A stretch of 64,000 nucleotides of DNA. Origin: CBDIHP01 sp965279195 (lineage in GTDB: Bacteria > Planctomycetota > Planctomycetia > Isosphaerales > Isosphaeraceae). Position numbers and translations under genes: made by a program. Positions 61,115 through 64,000 of the stretch are shown piece after piece (the first letter of the stretch is position 1; each line of letters opens with the position of its first letter). A model generated the notes under the pieces. The model saw only the letters and a list, made by a program, of their open reading frames with translations. It was not told the DNA's origin and ran no database searches. The stretch spans positions 119,796-183,795 of the forward strand of contig CBDIHP010000034.1 of assembly GCA_965279195.1 (NCBI GenBank), written 5' to 3'.

Positions 61115-64000
61115 ATGAGTTCAGGACTCCCGATCGCGCAGGGGCTCTACGACCCCCGGCACGAACACGATAGCTGCGGCGTGGGTTTCGTGGTCGACCT
61201 CCACGGCAGGAAATCCCACAGGATCGTCCGCAACGGCCTCACCGCGCTCGAGAACCTGAACCACCGCGGGGCCTGCGGCTGCGAGAACAACACCGGCGAC
61301 GGCGCGGGGATCCTGATCCAGATCCCGCATGAGTATCTGAAAGAGTGTTGCTCCGGCATGGGGTTCCAGATCCCCGGGCCCGAGCAGTACGGCGTCGGCG
61401 CGTTCTTCGCCTCGCAGAACGAGGCGTCGCGCGACTACGGCAAGAAGCTGTTCGAGCGGATCGTCGCGGAGGAAGGCCAGGCGTTCCTGGGCTGGCGGCC
61501 GCTGGTCACCGACAACTCGACGCTGGGCGACGGCGCCAAGTCGGTCGAGCCGGCCGTGCTGCACGCGTTCGTCGGGCGAGGGCCGGGCTGGGAAGGGTAC
61601 GACGCCGACCGCTTCGAGCGGAAGCTGTTCGTGATCCGCAAGCGGTTCGAGACCGAGATCGAGAACTCGGGGCTGGAGGACCACAAGTTCTTCTACTTCT
61701 CCAGCCTGTCGTGCCGCACCCTGGTCTACAAGGGGATGCTCACGCCCGAGCAGCTCGGCCTGTACTACGCGAATGACCTCGGCGACGAGCGGGTCGTCAG
61801 CGCGATCGCGCTGTTCCACTCGCGGTTCAGCACCAACACCTTCCCGAGCTGGGAGCTGGCGCACCCCTACCGGATGATCTCGCACAACGGCGAGATCAAC
61901 ACCCTGCGGGGCAACATCAACTGGATGCGGGCCCGCGAGGCGCTCTTCGCCTCGAACCTGTACGAGCCCGGCGACGTCGACAAGCTGCTGCCGATCATCC
62001 GCGAGGGCTGTCGGACACCGCCTGCCTCGACAACGCGGTGGAGCTGCTCGTCCGCTCGGGGTATACGCTGCCCCACGCGATGATGATGCTGATCCCCGAG
62101 GCGTGGCAGAACCACGAGACGATGTCGCAGGCGAAGAAGGACTTCTACGCCTACCACTCCTGCCTCATGGAGCCGTGGGACGGCCCGGCGTCGATCGGGT
62201 TCACCGACGGCATCAACATCGGCGCGACGCTCGACCGCAACGGCCTGCGTCCCAGCCGCTACTGGGTCACCAAGGACGGGCTGGTCATCATGGCGTCCGA
62301 GGTCGGTGCGCTCGACATCGCGCCCGAGGACATCGAGCTCAAGGGCCGCCTCGAACCGGGCAAGATGTTCCTGGTCAACCTCCAGGAAGGCCGGATCGTC
62401 GACGACGAGGAGCTGAAGCACGGGATCGCCTCGGCGAAGCCGTATGGCCAGTACGTCCGCGAGTTCATGATCCCGCTGGGCGACGTGCCCGAGGCGCCCC
62501 ACGCCCCCGAGCCCGACCCCGACACGCTCCTGCACCGCCAGATGGCCTTCGGCTACACGCTCGAGGACATCAAGTACATCCTCAACCCGATGGGCGGCAC
62601 CGGCGAGGAGGCCATCGGCTCGATGGGGACCGACACCCCGCTGGCCGTGCTCTCGGACCAGGCGCAGCCGCTGTTCAACTACTTCCAGCAGCTCTTCGCG
62701 CAGGTCACCAACCCCCCGCTCGACGCGATCCGCGAGGAACTCGTGACGTCGGTGTTCACGGGCGCCGGCGGCGAGGAGAACCTCCTCGACCCCAAGCCCG
62801 AGAGCTGTCGACAGATCGCGCTGGAGACGCCGGTCCTCGACAACGACGACGTGGCCAAGCTCAAGCAGCTTGAGGCCGCGCCGTTCAAGGGCTTCAAGTC
62901 GGCGATCGTCTCCATGACCTTCCCGGCCGCCGAGGGCGCCGCGGGGATGGAGAAGGCCCTCGAGGAGATGTTCCAGAAGGCGACCGCCGCCATCAAGGAC
63001 GGCGCCAACCTGGTCATCCTCTCCGACCGGGCCGTCGACCGCGACAACGCCCCGATCCCGTCGCTGCTCGCCTGCGCCGGGCTCCACCACCACCTCGTCC
63101 GCGAGGGGCTCCGCACCCGAGCCGGCCTCATCATCGAGTGCGGCGACGCCCGCGAGGTCCACCACTTCGCCCTCCTGCTCGGCTACGGCGCCGGCTCGAT
63201 CAACCCCTACGTGGCGTTCGAGACGCTGGACGAGATGATCCGGCAGAACATCATCGACGGGTCCAAGATCGACCACGCCCAGGCGGTGGCGAAGTACCGC
63301 AAGGCGATCAAGAAGGGGGTCGTGAAGGTGATGTCCAAGATGGGCATCAGCACGATCCAGAGCTACCGCGGGGCCCAGATCTTCGAGGCGATCGGCCTGA
63401 ACGCCGACTTCGTCGCCAAGTACTTCGACAAGACCGCCTCCCGGATCGCCGGCGTCGGGCTCGACGCCATCGCGAAGGAGACGCTCTACCACCACCACCG
63501 GGCGTACGCCCAGCGCGAGGTGGGTCCGATCCTGCTCGAAGAGGGCGGCCAGTACCAGTGGCGCCGGGACGGGGAGTTCCACCTCTTCAACCCCGAGACC
63601 GTCTTCCGCCTCCAGCACGCCACCAACGCCGGCCGTTACGACATCTTCAAGTCGTACACGAAGCGGGTGGACGAGCAGAACGAGCGGCACTGCACGCTCC
63701 GCGGCCTCTTCAAGTTCAAGTTCGGCGAGCGGACCCCGGTGCCGATCGACGAGGTCGAGCCGGTCGACGCGATCGTCAAGCGGTTCGCCACGGGCGCGAT
63801 GAGCCTGGGCTCGATCAGCGAGGAGGCGCACGAGACCCTCGCGATCGCCATGAACCGCCTCGGCGGCCGGAGCAACACGGGCGAAGGCGGCGAGGACCCC
63901 CGCCGCTACAAGCCCGACGCCAACGGCGACTCGCGCCGCAGCTCGATCAAGCAGGTGGCCTCGGGCCGGTTCGGCGTCACGAGCGAGTACCTCGTGAATG
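61115..64000 (+). CDS. gltB: Glutamate synthase large subunit (partial; one apparent frameshift)
   Basis: GltB makes two glutamates from glutamine and 2-oxoglutarate. The N-terminus has the class II amidotransferase domain: HDSCGVGF with Cys21, exposed after removal of the propeptide, then NHRGACGCENNTGDGAGI and PYRMISHNGEINTLRGNIN. The central domain and the start of the FMN-binding synthase domain follow (AKYRKAIKKGVVKVMSKMGI, GAMSLGSISEEAHETLAIAM). The window ends shortly after NTGEGGEDPRR. At 62010/62011 one base is missing relative to the expected GCTCGGAC pattern, so the frame shifts after IIREGC; the next frame continues perfectly with DTACLDNAVELLVRSGY. It follows the LysR gene by 290 bp. 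Confidence 0.9.

Overview
The window is very GC-rich. The following traits point to a planctomycete, most likely of the Isosphaeraceae; this is an inference from gene content, not a database match. It carries a DUF1592/cytochrome plus DUF1552 (TAT) gene pair. Several large secreted proteins have an N-terminal LEPRxxLA-like motif instead of a normal signal peptide. There are three PEP-CTERM proteins, large FG-GAP/VCBS proteins, a Ser/Thr kinase with extracytoplasmic sugar-binding-like domains, an ECF sigma factor with a linked membrane partner, and many families of palindromic intergenic repeats.

Layout. 1-83 is the tail of a response-regulator receiver. 474-5695 (minus strand) is a flagellar block flhA, flhF, a 98-aa protein at the usual flhG position, and fliA. 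6383-9723 (minus) holds a 760-aa surface protein with beta-propeller and FG-GAP repeats and a SAM methyltransferase. 10246-14215 (plus) is the DUF1592/DUF1552 pair. 14574-18328 (minus) holds a small membrane protein, a secreted alpha/beta hydrolase and two tandem Gly-rich exported paralogues that share a 294-bp identical block. 18573-21635 (plus) is the kinase. 21646-25870 (minus) has small proteins (FmdB zinc ribbon, DUF3634-like) and a MarR-DoxX-pirin cluster. 26262-28060 (plus) has nnrE and a PEP-CTERM SGNH esterase.

28405-37915 (minus) holds two tandem giant FG-GAP membrane proteins. The downstream one (C-terminal end at 28405) is split by a 1039-bp IS630-family element; removing the element and one TA restores an uninterrupted 1350-aa reading frame. 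38061-41204 (minus) is an ECF sigma factor, a membrane-anchored partner and a copper-monooxygenase-like/cytochrome/EF-hand protein, the cistrons being overlapping or nearly so. 41266-44577 (minus) has a LEPR-type protein, a PEP-CTERM metalloprotease and a zeta-toxin-like kinase with its upstream partner. 44758-47148 (plus) has two membrane proteins. 47332-49793 (minus) is a secreted propeller protein overlapping a PEP-CTERM protein. 50091-52043 (minus) is a G8-domain beta-helix protein and 52276-53649 (plus) a fatty-acid desaturase. 53844-59439 contains a lipoprotein, a truncated ADP-ribosylglycohydrolase joined to a second lipoprotein, a VOC protein, a membrane protein and a PA14 protein. 59768-64000 (plus) has a LysR regulator and gltB, each with one apparent single-base frameshift.

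Between the genes lie at least six families of inverted repeats. The most striking is a nested palindrome of about 170-300 bp, with seven copies built from a 14-bp GGTCT/AGACC hairpin whose arms change together between copies. Several repeats begin at, or even encode, the stop codon of the neighbouring gene. No tRNA, rRNA, CRISPR array, prophage or plasmid genes were recognised.
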